64,000 nt of DNA, from positions 1,351,376 through 1,415,375 of the forward strand of contig NZ_OX373462.1 of NCBI RefSeq assembly GCF_947331815.1, read 5' to 3'. Positions 1-8,885 of the stretch are shown piece by piece. The translations under genes and the position numbers were made by a program. The notes under the pieces are model-generated. The model was not told where the DNA came from. It did not search any database and saw only the letters and a program-made list of their open reading frames with translations. Positions within the stretch are counted from its first letter, which is position 1; the number at the start of each line of letters is the position of its first letter. The DNA comes from Cyanobacterium sp. uoEpiScrs1 (GTDB lineage: Bacteria; Cyanobacteriota; Cyanobacteriia; Cyanobacteriales; Microcystaceae).

Positions 1-459
1 GCACCAAGTAAGTAGATAGCTATAGAAACTTTTTTATGGCTTACTATTTATTTCCATTTTGGGGTTTCTATATTTAAATATAGTATTTATGCTTTTTATT
101 TAGTCAATTCATACATAGATACAGTTTAACCTTGACACATCTTATTCTTGTAAGTCTATTAGTTTAACTTTCAGTTAGGCTCAGTCTAGCGCAATACTCT
201 CTTGAAATTATTATTATATATTCAAAAATATTTATAATCACTCGATTATAATTAATGTCTTATACCGAAACCAAAAACTTGAATAATAGTAAGTGAATAA
301 CACGTTAATTTTTGCAAAAATTACTTATACTTTTTATCTCTGACTTTAACAATTATACTTTCAGTCAAATTTTAGCACTGAATATAATACCTACATGAAC
401 AGGAACACAATAGTAGTTTGTGTTCCTAATTGTTCCGAAACACTACTAAATAAATTCAT
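1..459. other. AT-rich gap before mgdA-like gene
   Basis: No open frame here is supported as a gene. The only structured element is the hairpin at 401-427, just beyond the 3' end of the minus-strand glucosyltransferase gene. The rest is AT-rich sequence with short homopolymer runs and no recognisable RNA. Confidence 0.6.
401..427 (-). terminator. Hairpin downstream of the mgdA-like gene
   Basis: AGGAACACAA (401-410) pairs perfectly with TTGTGTTCCT (418-427) around a 7-nt loop. It lies about 33 bp beyond the stop of the minus-strand gene. The U-tract that would make it a textbook intrinsic terminator is poor on this strand, so its role is inferred from position. Confidence 0.45.
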
Positions 460-1893
460 CTAATTAATGAAACTCTTTTCAGAAGTTCCCTCATGAATTG
501 TTTTAACCCATTTAAGACGTTTAGGAAAAATTGACATTCTAATCGTCACACTAGGAATAATAATAAACCAGTGCATCATATAAAAGGTTCCTTTCAAAGA
601 TAACCAAGTTAACCGAAACACATCTACAATCCTTAAATTTTCTGTCTTTTCACTGCGGCGTAATCCATTAAATACTCCCCAAGAAGATAAAGATAAAACC
701 AATATATTTAATGGACTAAAAATAGGTAAATGACGACATATAATTACCATTAAAAAGTCAGGAAACACAGCCATTAAGGTCAAATACTGCATAATAATAA
801 ACGATAGCATATCAACCTTTTTTGTCCAGCCAATATGCTTATTAAGAATAAACCGCCAATAATCTAAATATCGTTGATATCCTCCCTCTCCCCAGCGATT
901 TCGTTGATGCCAAAGAGATGTAATTGTTGTTACCCCTTCTTCTTCTACAGCAGGAGCGGATAAAAAGCCAATTTTCCAATTATCCAAATGTAACCGAATG
1001 GTTAAATCAAGATCATCTGTAATTGTTTGCTCATTCCATCCCCCACAACGAGATAAAGCTAAACGTCTGACAAATTGTCCATTGCCGCGCAGTTCTCCAA
1101 TTCCCCCGAGTGCAACCCGTTGCTGTTGAAAATAACCATCGAGCGCCATCTCTACTTCTTGTCCCTTTGTCCAAAAATTCAGAGGCGCATTAGCAATATT
1201 TTTACGAACTTGAACTGCTCCTACCATTTTGTCTTTAAATAAAGGAATCACACAGCGTAATAAATCTTGAGAAACCTTAGCATCTGCATCAAAAACCGCA
1301 ATAATATCTCCATGAGTCTGGGATAAAGCTTGATTTAACGCCCCTGATTTCCCTCCTTCTCCATTAGCCGGACGACGAATCACATTGAGTTGAGAATACT
1401 TTTTACCTAGTTGCGTTAAAATCTGGGGGGTGTTATCAGTACTGCAATCATCAACTACCCATAGATTATATTTATCAGTAGGATAATCCAAATTACACAA
1501 AGTCGTTATCAATTGTCCGATAACTGCCTCCTCGTTTTTCGCCGCTACTAACAAAGAAACTGAAGGAACATGACCATTAGCAATGACTTCATCAGATAAG
1601 GGACTTGGTACATCCTCTGGTTTCACGATTATCAATCGTAACGCTTGGATAAAAAATAACCCAGTCACTCCTAAAATTACCCAAGTACCCCAAGTTACTA
1701 AATGAAGAACAATGGTGATCCCCCAAATAGCCATAAGAACAAAGGCAGCTTTTTTGCGTCGTCCTGATAATCCTTGAAAAAAATCGTTTTTAAATTCTTC
1801 TTCTTCGTCTTGGGGGTCAGACCATTCCGATAATAATGAACTCAGGGGATCCAAGTCCTGATCAGCTTTGTCTGACCAATAATTATTTTGCAT
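460..1893 (-). CDS. mgdA: GT2 glycosyltransferase, MgdA-like glucosyldiacylglycerol synthase
   Basis: Membrane family 2 glycosyltransferase of about 477 aa. By resemblance to the cyanobacterial MgdA family (Sll1377 type) it should transfer glucose from UDP-glucose to diacylglycerol, the first step of galactolipid synthesis for thylakoids. Two hydrophobic segments (about 50-62 and 68-90) precede the catalytic domain. Visible motifs are VVDD (146-149), DxD as DAD (202-204), ELRGNGQF (267-274), TDDLD (292-296) and QRNRW (330-334), the set of processive GT2 enzymes. Further hydrophobic helices follow. A TTG at 1908 opens the frame upstream, but the ATG at 1893 is preferred. Length matches the family. 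A general cellulose-synthase-like GT2 remains possible because the acceptor cannot be read from sequence. Confidence 0.75.
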   Translation of the reverse strand: MQNNYWSDKADQDLDPLSSLLSEWSDPQDEEEEFKNDFFQGLSGRRKKAAFVLMAIWGITIVLHLVTWGTWVILGVTGLFFIQALRLIIVKPEDVPSPLSDEVIANGHVPSVSLLVAAKNEEAVIGQLITTLCNLDYPTDKYNLWVVDDCSTDNTPQILTQLGKKYSQLNVIRRPANGEGGKSGALNQALSQTHGDIIAVFDADAKVSQDLLRCVIPLFKDKMVGAVQVRKNIANAPLNFWTKGQEVEMALDGYFQQQRVALGGIGELRGNGQFVRRLALSRCGGWNEQTITDDLDLTIRLHLDNWKIGFLSAPAVEEEGVTTITSLWHQRNRWGEGGYQRYLDYWRFILNKHIGWTKKVDMLSFIIMQYLTLMAVFPDFLMVIICRHLPIFSPLNILVLSLSSWGVFNGLRRSEKTENLRIVDVFRLTWLSLKGTFYMMHWFIIIPSVTIRMSIFPKRLKWVKTIHEGTSEKSFIN

Positions 1894-2162
1894 AAGTCGG
1901 TATTTCAATTAATTTGTTTGCTTTGATGCTAACAACTCCCGTTATTCTCTTTATTCGTTTGTTGTCTGCTTTACACTTCAAGATTTTATTTTAACGGAGA
2001 ATGTAAATTTTGTTTTTGGTGTTTTTTAAAGTTCATTTTGATTAAATATTAAAGATAAAAAGCTATAATGGAGAGGCTATACTCGCGCTTTAGCAACTGT
2101 TAGAATAAAAGTGAACTATTTATTATTACTTACTTATCCTAACAAATAAGTCTATATATTTT

Positions 2163-3392
2163 ATGCTAAGTGATATTGTTACGATTACTTTTCTACTATT
2201 AGGTTCAATTCTCTGGGTAGAAATTGTTCGAGATTGTTACCATGCGTTGTCCCATCATTGGATCCCTTTATATCGTCTTCATGCTTGGCACCACCGTGTA
2301 TTTCGTCCTGACCTATCCTATGTTAGCGACGATATTTATCGTAAGGCTAATTGGTATAATGATCTTCCAGAAGCATTAGTAATGTTTATTTTTAGCCTGA
2401 TTCCTGGGGTAATATTTTTTTGGGGAGGTGTTCATTTCAGTTGGATGACCTGGGGAGGTTCAGTATACACGTTAACCTTTTTGATTGGAGCAATAGCACG
2501 TGGTATCGGAGTTCCCTACGCAGATCAATTAACGGATATTACCCATCGTCAAGGAGAATTTGTTAACATTCCCGGGAATTGGTTTGTTAACCGTCCATAC
2601 CATTGGCGACATCATTTTGATAATCAAAAGGCTTATTATTGCGGAACATTTACCTTAGTCGATAAACTTATGGGAACTGCATTTTCCCTGAAAGGGAAAA
2701 CTATTGCAGTTACCGGTGCATCAGGAACTTTAGGAATCTCACTTTTAAAGCAGCTCTACAGTAATGGGGCAATACCGATTGCTCTCACCTCTAAATCTCA
2801 ATCTATTGAGATAGAAATTAGAGGTAAAAGAGTACCTGTAAAAACACTAACTTGGCAAATTGGTCAAGAATTAGAACTAATAGATGAGTTAAAGTCAGTC
2901 GATATTTTGATTCTTAATCATGGTATTAATGTCCATCATAAAAGAACTATAGAAGCTATCAATAGCTCTTACGAAGTAAACACATTTTCTAGTTTGCGGT
3001 TGATGGAGTTATTTATCACTACCATTAGAACAAATAAAGATAGGGTTTGTAAGGAGATTTGGGTAAACACATCTGAAGCAGAAGTTAGTCCCGCAGTTAG
3101 TCCTCTTTATGAGTTAAGTAAACGGGCTTTAGGTGATCTAGTTACTTTGCGTCGTCTGGATGCTCCCTGCGTAGTTAGAAAATTAATTCTGGGACCATTT
3201 AAAAGTCATCTTAATCCCATTGGTGTAATGTCTGGAAATTGGGTTGCCAAACAGATTATAAAAGCAGCAAAAGCAGATAATCGTAATATAATTATTACTG
3301 TTAATCCTATCACATTTATTGTATTTCCTGTTAAAGAATTAATTGTTTGTTTATATTTTAAACTCTTCAGTAGAAAAGCAAATAAAATCTAA
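2163..3392 (+). CDS. Bifunctional sterol desaturase/short-chain dehydrogenase fusion
   Basis: A 409-aa fusion. Residues 1-175 form a fatty-acid-hydroxylase/sterol-desaturase-like membrane domain with His clusters at SHH (30-32), HAWHH (40-44) and WRHHF (148-152), which in the superfamily bind a di-iron centre. Residues 178-400 are a Rossmann SDR domain with TGASGTLG (184-191), NHG in place of NNAG (252-254), a candidate catalytic Ser near 304, and YxxxK at Y316/K320. This matches the known cyanobacterial 'bifunctional sterol desaturase/short chain dehydrogenase' architecture. The substrate is unknown; a lipid or isoprenoid hydroxylated and then oxidised is an inference. A TATAAT at 2064-2069 lies about 95 bp upstream, without a good -35 box. 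The gene stands alone, divergent from the glucosyltransferase. Confidence 0.8.
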   Translation: MLSDIVTITFLLLGSILWVEIVRDCYHALSHHWIPLYRLHAWHHRVFRPDLSYVSDDIYRKANWYNDLPEALVMFIFSLIPGVIFFWGGVHFSWMTWGGSVYTLTFLIGAIARGIGVPYADQLTDITHRQGEFVNIPGNWFVNRPYHWRHHFDNQKAYYCGTFTLVDKLMGTAFSLKGKTIAVTGASGTLGISLLKQLYSNGAIPIALTSKSQSIEIEIRGKRVPVKTLTWQIGQELELIDELKSVDILILNHGINVHHKRTIEAINSSYEVNTFSSLRLMELFITTIRTNKDRVCKEIWVNTSEAEVSPAVSPLYELSKRALGDLVTLRRLDAPCVVRKLILGPFKSHLNPIGVMSGNWVAKQIIKAAKADNRNIIITVNPITFIVFPVKELIVCLYFKLFSRKANKI

Positions 3393-4235
3393 AAATATAT
3401 CAAGACAAATGGGAATTAAATAAGACAAAACAATTATTTTTTTACTCATACATAACAATATTTCTTTTTTAATACTCTTTTTCTAAAATAATTAAATTCT
3501 CATATCTGTTTATATGTTTTTTCTTGGTTTTTAATGTCCTTACACAAAATACAATTAATTGTTTTAATTTTATTGAGTTCAATAAATTACCTAGAATCGA
3601 TAATTATTTTTACTTTTCAAAAAAGTTTAATATATCTGGTAGTCACTTTATTTAATTTTAAATTGCCTTTGTTACTATTCTTGAATGGTATGTTTATTTA
3701 TTTTTAAAAAGTGTACTTTTTTTATTAAAAATATAGACTGTATTGTCTAAGAAATTAATTTTTAGATAAGTAAATCAACTTTGATATATCTAAACAATCT
3801 ATTATTATTATTGAAATAATAATAGATTGTTTTATTTTCTTTAATTTACACTATATTAATATACATTACATTTTATTCAGTAATTTTATACTCAATAATC
3901 AAGATTATTGATTTGCTAGATGATTTTAGCTATTTTATCGTTACCGGATAATCTTCTGTTCTATTCTTAATTATTAGCAAATAGATAGCTTTACTAAACT
4001 TAGTATATTAAATAATTAACTTAGATCACTTAAAAGTATTATTTGAAATTATTTATCCCTCAGAAAGTTTACTTACTACTCAAATAATTATAAAATTAGA
4101 ATATATCAGGGCTTAATAGATTTTGGTTATCCTGGATTCTATAGGACTAAAATTATTAGAATAAGAAAATTAGTTTTAACTAAAAAAAGTCTTTTAATAT
4201 GAGCGTTAAATTTTAAAGGTAGGACTGAATTATTA
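3393..4235. other. Gene-free AT-rich gap
   Basis: About 840 bp with no convincing coding frame; the frames present are short and low-complexity. It holds the strong 18-bp hairpin at 3792-3832. The sequence is more AT-rich than the flanking genes. Confidence 0.55.
3792..3832 (+). terminator. 18-bp perfect stem-loop followed by T-rich DNA
   Basis: AAACAATCTATTATTATT (3792-3809) pairs perfectly with 3815-3832 around a 5-nt loop (ATTGA), and T-rich DNA follows (TATTTTCTTT). It could act as a plus-strand intrinsic terminator. However, it lies about 400 bp beyond the stop of the desaturase/SDR gene, so it may belong to a lost gene or to the family of intergenic inverted repeats in this window. Confidence 0.45.
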
Positions 4236-4907
4236 ATGACTAATTTTGCGATCCAAGTTAAAGACTTAAGCTTTGGTTGGGATAAAAACTCTCTTGTGCT
4301 GCGATCATGTTCTTTAGAAGTTCCCGAAGGAGAGTTTTGGATGTTATTGGGCACTAATGGTAGCGGAAAATCAACTCTCTTACGATTAATGACACAATTA
4401 TTAACTCCTCAAGCAGGAACTATCAGCATGAATCCTCCTGTTGGATTTGTTTTCCAGAATCCCGATCTTCAGTTAGTTATGCCCACTGTTGGAGCTGATA
4501 TTGCCTTTGGGTTAGTTCCTGAACGTTTATCCCCCATTGAAGTCCGTAAGCGTGTCCGACAAGCTTTGTCAGCCGTTAATCTTCTAGAATTAGAGCGACG
4601 GCCTATATATGCTCTTAGTGGAGGTCAAAAACAACGTATAGCTATTGCTGGGGCTATCGCCCGCCGTTGCCGAGTTCTTCTCCTTGATGAACCTACTGCT
4701 CTTCTCGACGTTGATACCCAATTAGAATTAGTGATTAAGGTACAACAGCTAGTGAAAAGTCGGGGTATTACTGCTTTGTGGGTAACACATCGATTAGAAG
4801 AGTTAAATTATTGCGATGGTGCTTTCTTATTAGAAAATGGAAAAGTAATAGACCGAGGAGATCCTAACCGTCTAAAAACCAAATTAGTTTCAGAAACTTC
4901 TTCTTAA
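4236..4907 (+). CDS. ECF/CbiO-type ABC transporter ATPase
   Basis: A 223-aa single-domain ABC ATPase that would energise an importer at the inner membrane. Walker A is GTNGSGKST (39-47), the Q-loop is FQNPD (73-77), the signature is LSGGQ (127-131), Walker B is VLLLDEP (147-153) with D-loop ALLD, and the H-loop is WVTHR. The QNPDLQ sequence after the Q-loop is typical of energy-coupling-factor A components (CbiO/EcfA) and the related chloroplast ABCI11 group. No EcfT or S component is adjacent, so the transported metal or vitamin is unknown. The ATG follows GGTAGGAC at a reasonable distance. The NYN-domain gene follows after 77 bp. Confidence 0.85.
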   Translation: MTNFAIQVKDLSFGWDKNSLVLRSCSLEVPEGEFWMLLGTNGSGKSTLLRLMTQLLTPQAGTISMNPPVGFVFQNPDLQLVMPTVGADIAFGLVPERLSPIEVRKRVRQALSAVNLLELERRPIYALSGGQKQRIAIAGAIARRCRVLLLDEPTALLDVDTQLELVIKVQQLVKSRGITALWVTHRLEELNYCDGAFLLENGKVIDRGDPNRLKTKLVSETSS

Positions 4908-4984
4908 AATAAAAATTCTTTGTTAGGATCGGAGGACATTTGCCTTAGAAATGTCTTAAGCATATATGGCCACTTTTAAGAAAT

Positions 4985-5530
4985 ATGATTACTCCTGGCA
5001 ATCCTTTATTATTAATCGATGGTTATAATATTATCGGGACTTGGACCTCTTTAAAAAGAACTCGTGATCGCCATGGTTTAGAATCGGCAAGACGAGAATT
5101 AGTGGAGGCGCTGATCAATTACATAGCCCATAGTGGTTATCAAGCCAGAGTTGTTTTTGATTCCCAACATCGCAAAACGCCTAGTTCTTTAGAAAAACAT
5201 TCTCCCAATTTATCCATACACTTTACTGCTTGGGCACAAACAGCCGATACGTACATTGAAAAGGTATGTGCATCTTTTTTTCATAGAACTAGCCCCACTC
5301 CACCTCGATTAATTGTCGCTACATCGGATCGAGATCAACGTTTGACAGTAGTAGGCTATGGCGCAGAATGGATGTCAGCCCAACACCTAGCTAATGAGAT
5401 TGATATATCCACTTATCGAGTTAGACAGAAACAACAGCCTAGTAAACGTAGTCAAGGTCGTTTTTTGTTTAACTGTCTTGATGCCAAATCTCAGGCGCGT
5501 CTTACTCAATGGCAACAAGAAAAAAATTAA
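4985..5530 (+). CDS. NYN domain (YacP/Rae1-type) RNA-binding nuclease
   Basis: A 181-aa protein starting with the NYN signature LLLIDGYNIIG (8-18), whose Asp12 belongs to the acidic PIN-like active site. VVFD and VATSDRDQ supply further conserved acidic residues (near 58 and 113). In Bacillus the homologue YacP/Rae1 is a ribosome-associated endoribonuclease; the cyanobacterial branch is uncharacterised. The length is usual for the family. It probably shares a transcript with the upstream ABC ATPase gene (77 bp apart), but no functional link is evident. Confidence 0.8.
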   Translation: MITPGNPLLLIDGYNIIGTWTSLKRTRDRHGLESARRELVEALINYIAHSGYQARVVFDSQHRKTPSSLEKHSPNLSIHFTAWAQTADTYIEKVCASFFHRTSPTPPRLIVATSDRDQRLTVVGYGAEWMSAQHLANEIDISTYRVRQKQQPSKRSQGRFLFNCLDAKSQARLTQWQQEKN

Positions 5531-5644
5531 CAATGATGACTTCATCAATTAGATTTCGGGAATTTATTAGCAGATTTTTTGAGAACATACGTATTCAATG
5601 AGTCTAAAATTAGAAATTGTTAGAAAATTGACCAGTTAAGAGTA

Positions 5645-5673
5645 TTGACATCAGCAAAAATCATTGCTAGATT
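5645..5673 (+). promoter_or_regulatory. Sigma-70 promoter of tRNA-Glu
   Basis: TTGACA (5645-5650) and TAGATT (5668-5673) are separated by 17 bp and end 20 bp before the tRNA. This is a near-consensus housekeeping (SigA) promoter and predicts a start near 5680, leaving a leader of roughly 14 nt. It is the clearest promoter in the window. Confidence 0.75.
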
Positions 5674-5693
5674 AATAGACGTGTCAAAAACAA

Positions 5694-5766
5694 GCCCCCA
5701 TCGTCTAGTGGCCTAGGACACCTCCCTTTCACGGAGGCGACAGGGATTCAAATTCCCTTGGGGGTA
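5694..5766 (+). tRNA. trnE: tRNA-Glu (anticodon UUC)
   Basis: A complete 73-nt cloverleaf. The acceptor arm GCCCCCA pairs with TGGGGGT (5759-5765) with discriminator A at 5766. The anticodon stem CCTCC/GGAGG encloses loop CTTTCAC with TTC at 5728-5730, and the T arm reads GGGATTCAAATTCCC. CCA is not encoded. In cyanobacteria this tRNA serves translation and is also the substrate of glutamyl-tRNA reductase for tetrapyrrole synthesis. Confidence 0.95.
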
Positions 5767-5790
5767 CTTTTCAGAGAAGAGATAAAGAGA

Positions 5791-5820
5791 TAAGGAGTAA
5801 GACTTCGGTTTTGCTCCTTA
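5791..5820 (+). terminator. UUCG-loop hairpin after tRNA-Glu
   Basis: TAAGGAGTAAGAC (5791-5803) and GTTTTGCTCCTTA (5808-5820) form a 13-bp stem with two wobble pairs, capped by a TTCG tetraloop, 24 nt past the tRNA. The following T-tract (CTTGTT) is weak. Probable 3' boundary of the tRNA transcript. Confidence 0.6.
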
Positions 5821-5859
5821 CTTGTTGCCCAATAATAGGATACCTTTAAAATTTGAGTT

Positions 5860-5909
5860 CTTCTAAAAGCTTTGTCTAGCGCGGTATGTTTTAGAAGTTT
5901 GAAACTTCT
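5860..5909. terminator. Overlapping hairpins between tRNA-Glu and serpin genes
   Basis: CTTCTAAAA (5860-5868) pairs with TTTTAGAAG (5889-5897), and AGAAGTT (5893-5899) alternatively pairs with AACTTCT (5903-5909). The two structures are mutually exclusive. They lie between convergent transcripts and may terminate either one; no strong U-tract marks a direction. Confidence 0.35.
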
Positions 5910-5929
5910 TTGTCTTTGTGGGGCAAGTT

Positions 5930-7213
5930 TTAGTTGGGTTTTTTTACAATTCCTATGAATAGGATCGCATCTGTTTTGTGATCACGAATCGTACATAAAA
6001 AGGGTCGATTAACGATCATAGTAAATTGATCTTCTAGAGGGAATACAGAAGTCACCCTTGCACGAATAGAACTAGAGGCAGCTGATTGTGTTCCTCTCTC
6101 ATTAATCTCCACTAAAGTTTTATGTCTCATACGATTTACATAAACTTTACGAGATGTTAACTGAGAAAAGTTAGCTGATGATTGTTCAAACATTGAGGAT
6201 ATTCCTAAAGATCTTAGAGCTTTTTCCATGTCAACTTCATAGGATAAACTAAAGCGAGGTAGTTTTAAGTTTCCTTGTTGTTCGCGGAATTGTCCCATCC
6301 ATTTTTTCCACTGACCTACTGTTAACTGTGAAACTAAGTCTTTTATCTCCTTATCTGGTTGAGGGAGAAAAATCTCTAAACTAAAACGTTCCCCTGTGTA
6401 AGGTAAACTTATCGCTTGAAATTCTGATGTTTCTAAATAGCGGTACTTGCCTTCACGAGACATCAATGGAAATTGAATAACTTGATTGTTACTTAAGTAA
6501 AATGGCTGTTGTTCAGTTAAATGAGGTTCAAATTCTACCTGCCAAACTCCTTTAAAATAAATTGCGTTGACTAAAAACAGTACATCTTCAGTACTAATTT
6601 GTTCAACAATCTGGGGGATTTTACCCTGAGTTTTATCCTTTACCCAACGATTAATAATTCCCGCCGACTCAGAACTTTTAAAATCCAAATTAGTAATTTG
6701 AGCCTGATAGTATTCTTGATTAGTTTTAAGGAATTGATAACGAAAGGAAAATCCTTGTCTAGTCCAAAGTGAATTAGCAATTGCCAATTGACCACGATAA
6801 TCATTCGTCTCTAAGGATTTTTCTAGGGTTTTATTTGCATGATTAAAAGCATTAAGATTAACTCCTTTAATCCCTAGGACACTAGACATTTCTTGCTGAG
6901 TAGCTCCGCTTGCACCATTGTAAAGCATAGATAGAGCTAGAGCTATACTAACAGGAGAAACCGCAATATTTTGTTCAGAATTTTGTTTAGCTAGGGTAGA
7001 AAAGAGTTTAAACCCAAATTTCATTTGAGCATTTACCAGTTTCTCCTTACTCAGAGACTTTTTTGGAAAAAATATCTTTGGGGAAACTTCTTGCAGTGCT
7101 TGAGCGTCTGCTAATATACTGAGGACCTGAATTTTAGATGAAGGAATAAACCAACTCAAGACGAATAAACTTAGAAATCCAAAAGTTGCGATTAAAGTCT
7201 TTCGATTCATCAT
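5930..7213 (-). CDS. Serpin family serine protease inhibitor, secreted
   Basis: A 427-aa serpin, a one-use suicide inhibitor of serine or cysteine proteases. A hydrophobic N-terminal segment suggests export; there is no clear lipobox. Serpin landmarks include NSLWTRQGF, FLVNAIYFKGVWQ, the hinge ERGTQSAASSS at about 372-382 and the C-terminal NRPFLCTIRD. Small hinge residues (Thr at P14, Ala/Ser at P12-P8) indicate an inhibitory rather than substrate serpin. The scissile bond probably lies in RARVTS. The start is the ATG at 7213, preceded by AGGAG with an 8-nt spacer; a GTG at 7222 is less likely. Serpins are sporadic in bacteria but known from some cyanobacteria. The target protease is unknown. 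Confidence 0.9.
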   Translation of the reverse strand: MMNRKTLIATFGFLSLFVLSWFIPSSKIQVLSILADAQALQEVSPKIFFPKKSLSKEKLVNAQMKFGFKLFSTLAKQNSEQNIAVSPVSIALALSMLYNGASGATQQEMSSVLGIKGVNLNAFNHANKTLEKSLETNDYRGQLAIANSLWTRQGFSFRYQFLKTNQEYYQAQITNLDFKSSESAGIINRWVKDKTQGKIPQIVEQISTEDVLFLVNAIYFKGVWQVEFEPHLTEQQPFYLSNNQVIQFPLMSREGKYRYLETSEFQAISLPYTGERFSLEIFLPQPDKEIKDLVSQLTVGQWKKWMGQFREQQGNLKLPRFSLSYEVDMEKALRSLGISSMFEQSSANFSQLTSRKVYVNRMRHKTLVEINERGTQSAASSSIRARVTSVFPLEDQFTMIVNRPFLCTIRDHKTDAILFIGIVKKPN

Positions 7214-7446
7214 TACTATCACTCCTATTTATCACCCAGCAATGTTTAAGGAAACCCACCCCGAAGCTTTTTGGTTTGTGCTTTTAGGGTAACTCTATGC
7301 TTTGTAATGAGATTTTTAGACACAGCCCCCTTCTTTCGAGGATATACTTGATTGCTAAACATAAACCCTTAGAATTGTAAACAAATAATTCTAACCGTTA
7401 AAGTTGCACCTAGTTTGGGACAAGGAACGGAGGTAAGCTAAAAATC

Positions 7447-8130
7447 GTGAACATTGCAGAAATCATTGAAAAAGGTGGGGTGGCTATGGGCCCGCTCTTC
7501 TTCTTGTCAGTACTTGTATTAAGTACTATTATTGAGCGTTCCTGGTTCTGGTTGAGATTTCTTCTCAAAGAAGGGCAAATACTTAATCGAATCATGGATA
7601 CAGCCGATAGAAACTGGGACTTAGTTCCCAAAATTGCCAGAGAATACCGTAATCACCCTATAGGCAACTATCTTTATAGTCCCTTAAGATTGACTAATCC
7701 TGATCCTGAGGTTTTCCACTTAGCTTTAGAATCAGCCGCCGACGATGAATTGGCTCTTATGCGTCGAGGGGATAAGATATTAGAAGCCGTTATTGCGCTG
7801 TCTCCTCTTTTAGGGTTGTTAGGAACAGTATTAGGACTCATCGGTTCTTTAAGTTCAATTCAAATTAGTGACCTTGGAACAGCTTCAACGGCCGGAGTTA
7901 CTTTAGGTATTGGAGAAGCCTTAATTTCAACAGCAGTGGGTTTAATTGTAGCCATTGTTAGTTTGGTTTTCTATCGAATTTTCCAGTCCCTATGGTTTAA
8001 TCAAGTAAGAGTCTTCCGTAAAACAGGCAGTGAACTGGAAGTGATTTATCGTCAACACTGGTTAAAAATAGGCGATAATCACTCTCCTATCAGTCCTGAC
8101 TTAGAGCCTTCCAAGACAGCTGAACACTAA
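7447..8130 (+). CDS. exbB: MotA/TolQ/ExbB proton channel family protein
   Basis: A 227-aa inner-membrane protein of the ExbB/TolQ family, the pore-forming partner of ExbD in proton-driven energising of outer-membrane processes. One N-terminal membrane helix (about 14-35) is followed by a cytoplasmic stretch, then two helices (about 112-135 and 150-175) in the conserved family block ([34 protein letters not shown]). Translation starts at a GTG (7447), supported by a strong GGAGG at 7429-7433. The exbD gene follows after about 26 bp. No TonB-like gene is visible nearby. Confidence 0.88.
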   Translation: MNIAEIIEKGGVAMGPLFFLSVLVLSTIIERSWFWLRFLLKEGQILNRIMDTADRNWDLVPKIAREYRNHPIGNYLYSPLRLTNPDPEVFHLALESAADDELALMRRGDKILEAVIALSPLLGLLGTVLGLIGSLSSIQISDLGTASTAGVTLGIGEALISTAVGLIVAIVSLVFYRIFQSLWFNQVRVFRKTGSELEVIYRQHWLKIGDNHSPISPDLEPSKTAEH

Positions 8131-8156
8131 CTTCTTTGATCTTAGTAAAAGTACTT

Positions 8157-8810
8157 ATGACACAGGCCACTGAACAAAAACTAAAAAGTCAGAAGAACAA
8201 ATCTCATCATGTCCACTCGCGTCCTCTAAAATTGTGGCAAGACACTTCCCTCCACCAAGAGGTTCGTATTGAAATTTTGCCGATGATAGATGTAATCTTT
8301 TGCATTTTGACCTTTTTCATCTTGGGAGCTGTGGGATTGTCTCGTCAGCAGGCCATAAGCCTAGACTTACCTAAAGCTAGTACCGGAACACCGCAAATGA
8401 GAGAAATGTTAGTGGTTAGTCTTGATGACTTCGGTCAGACGTACTTGGAAAAACAACTAGTGACACGCAACCAACTTTTTGATGCAATTAAAAACTATCA
8501 CCAGTTTAACCCTAATGGTTTGATGGTTCTCCACGCTTCGGGAAATGCTAGTTACAATGAAGTTATCCAAGTCCTTGATATGCTTAAGCAAGTGGGGGGT
8601 GATCGCGTCGCACTAGCAACTTTACCCGGGGAATCAGACTCTTCTAATAATGCTCCAAATCTGACTCCTTTCCCATCAATAAATCAATTACCAGGGAATC
8701 TTCCTAGTTCCTCGCCATCCAAAGTTCCGACTAATCTAGATCAAAGATTGCGGGATTATCCTGATATTCCTATTAAACCCTCCGCATCAGAGGTTCCTAA
8801 ATCTCCTTAA
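8157..8810 (+). CDS. exbD: ExbD/TolR biopolymer transport protein
   Basis: Partner of the preceding ExbB-like channel. A cytoplasmic N-terminus leads to a single membrane helix (about 45-65) whose start EILPMIDVIFCILTFF carries the essential Asp of the ExbD/TolR family, which takes part in proton translocation. A periplasmic domain follows, ending in a Pro/Ser-rich tail (about 165-217). The ATG at 8157 is preferred over an in-frame TTG at 8136 because the extra residues are poorly conserved and lack a ribosome site. Cyanobacterial ExbBD pairs usually support iron-siderophore uptake, but no receptor lies nearby. Confidence 0.85.
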   Translation: MTQATEQKLKSQKNKSHHVHSRPLKLWQDTSLHQEVRIEILPMIDVIFCILTFFILGAVGLSRQQAISLDLPKASTGTPQMREMLVVSLDDFGQTYLEKQLVTRNQLFDAIKNYHQFNPNGLMVLHASGNASYNEVIQVLDMLKQVGGDRVALATLPGESDSSNNAPNLTPFPSINQLPGNLPSSSPSKVPTNLDQRLRDYPDIPIKPSASEVPKSP

Positions 8811-8885
8811 ACTTAACTTGCAAATTAACTCATGGAAATAGCGTCTATCAAATATCCTATTTAAGTAGGAAACTATAGAACAGAA

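Noticed and set aside
4139..4354. 71-codon minus-strand frame overlapping the ABC ATPase start
   Set aside because: Antisense to a well-supported gene with no recognisable features.
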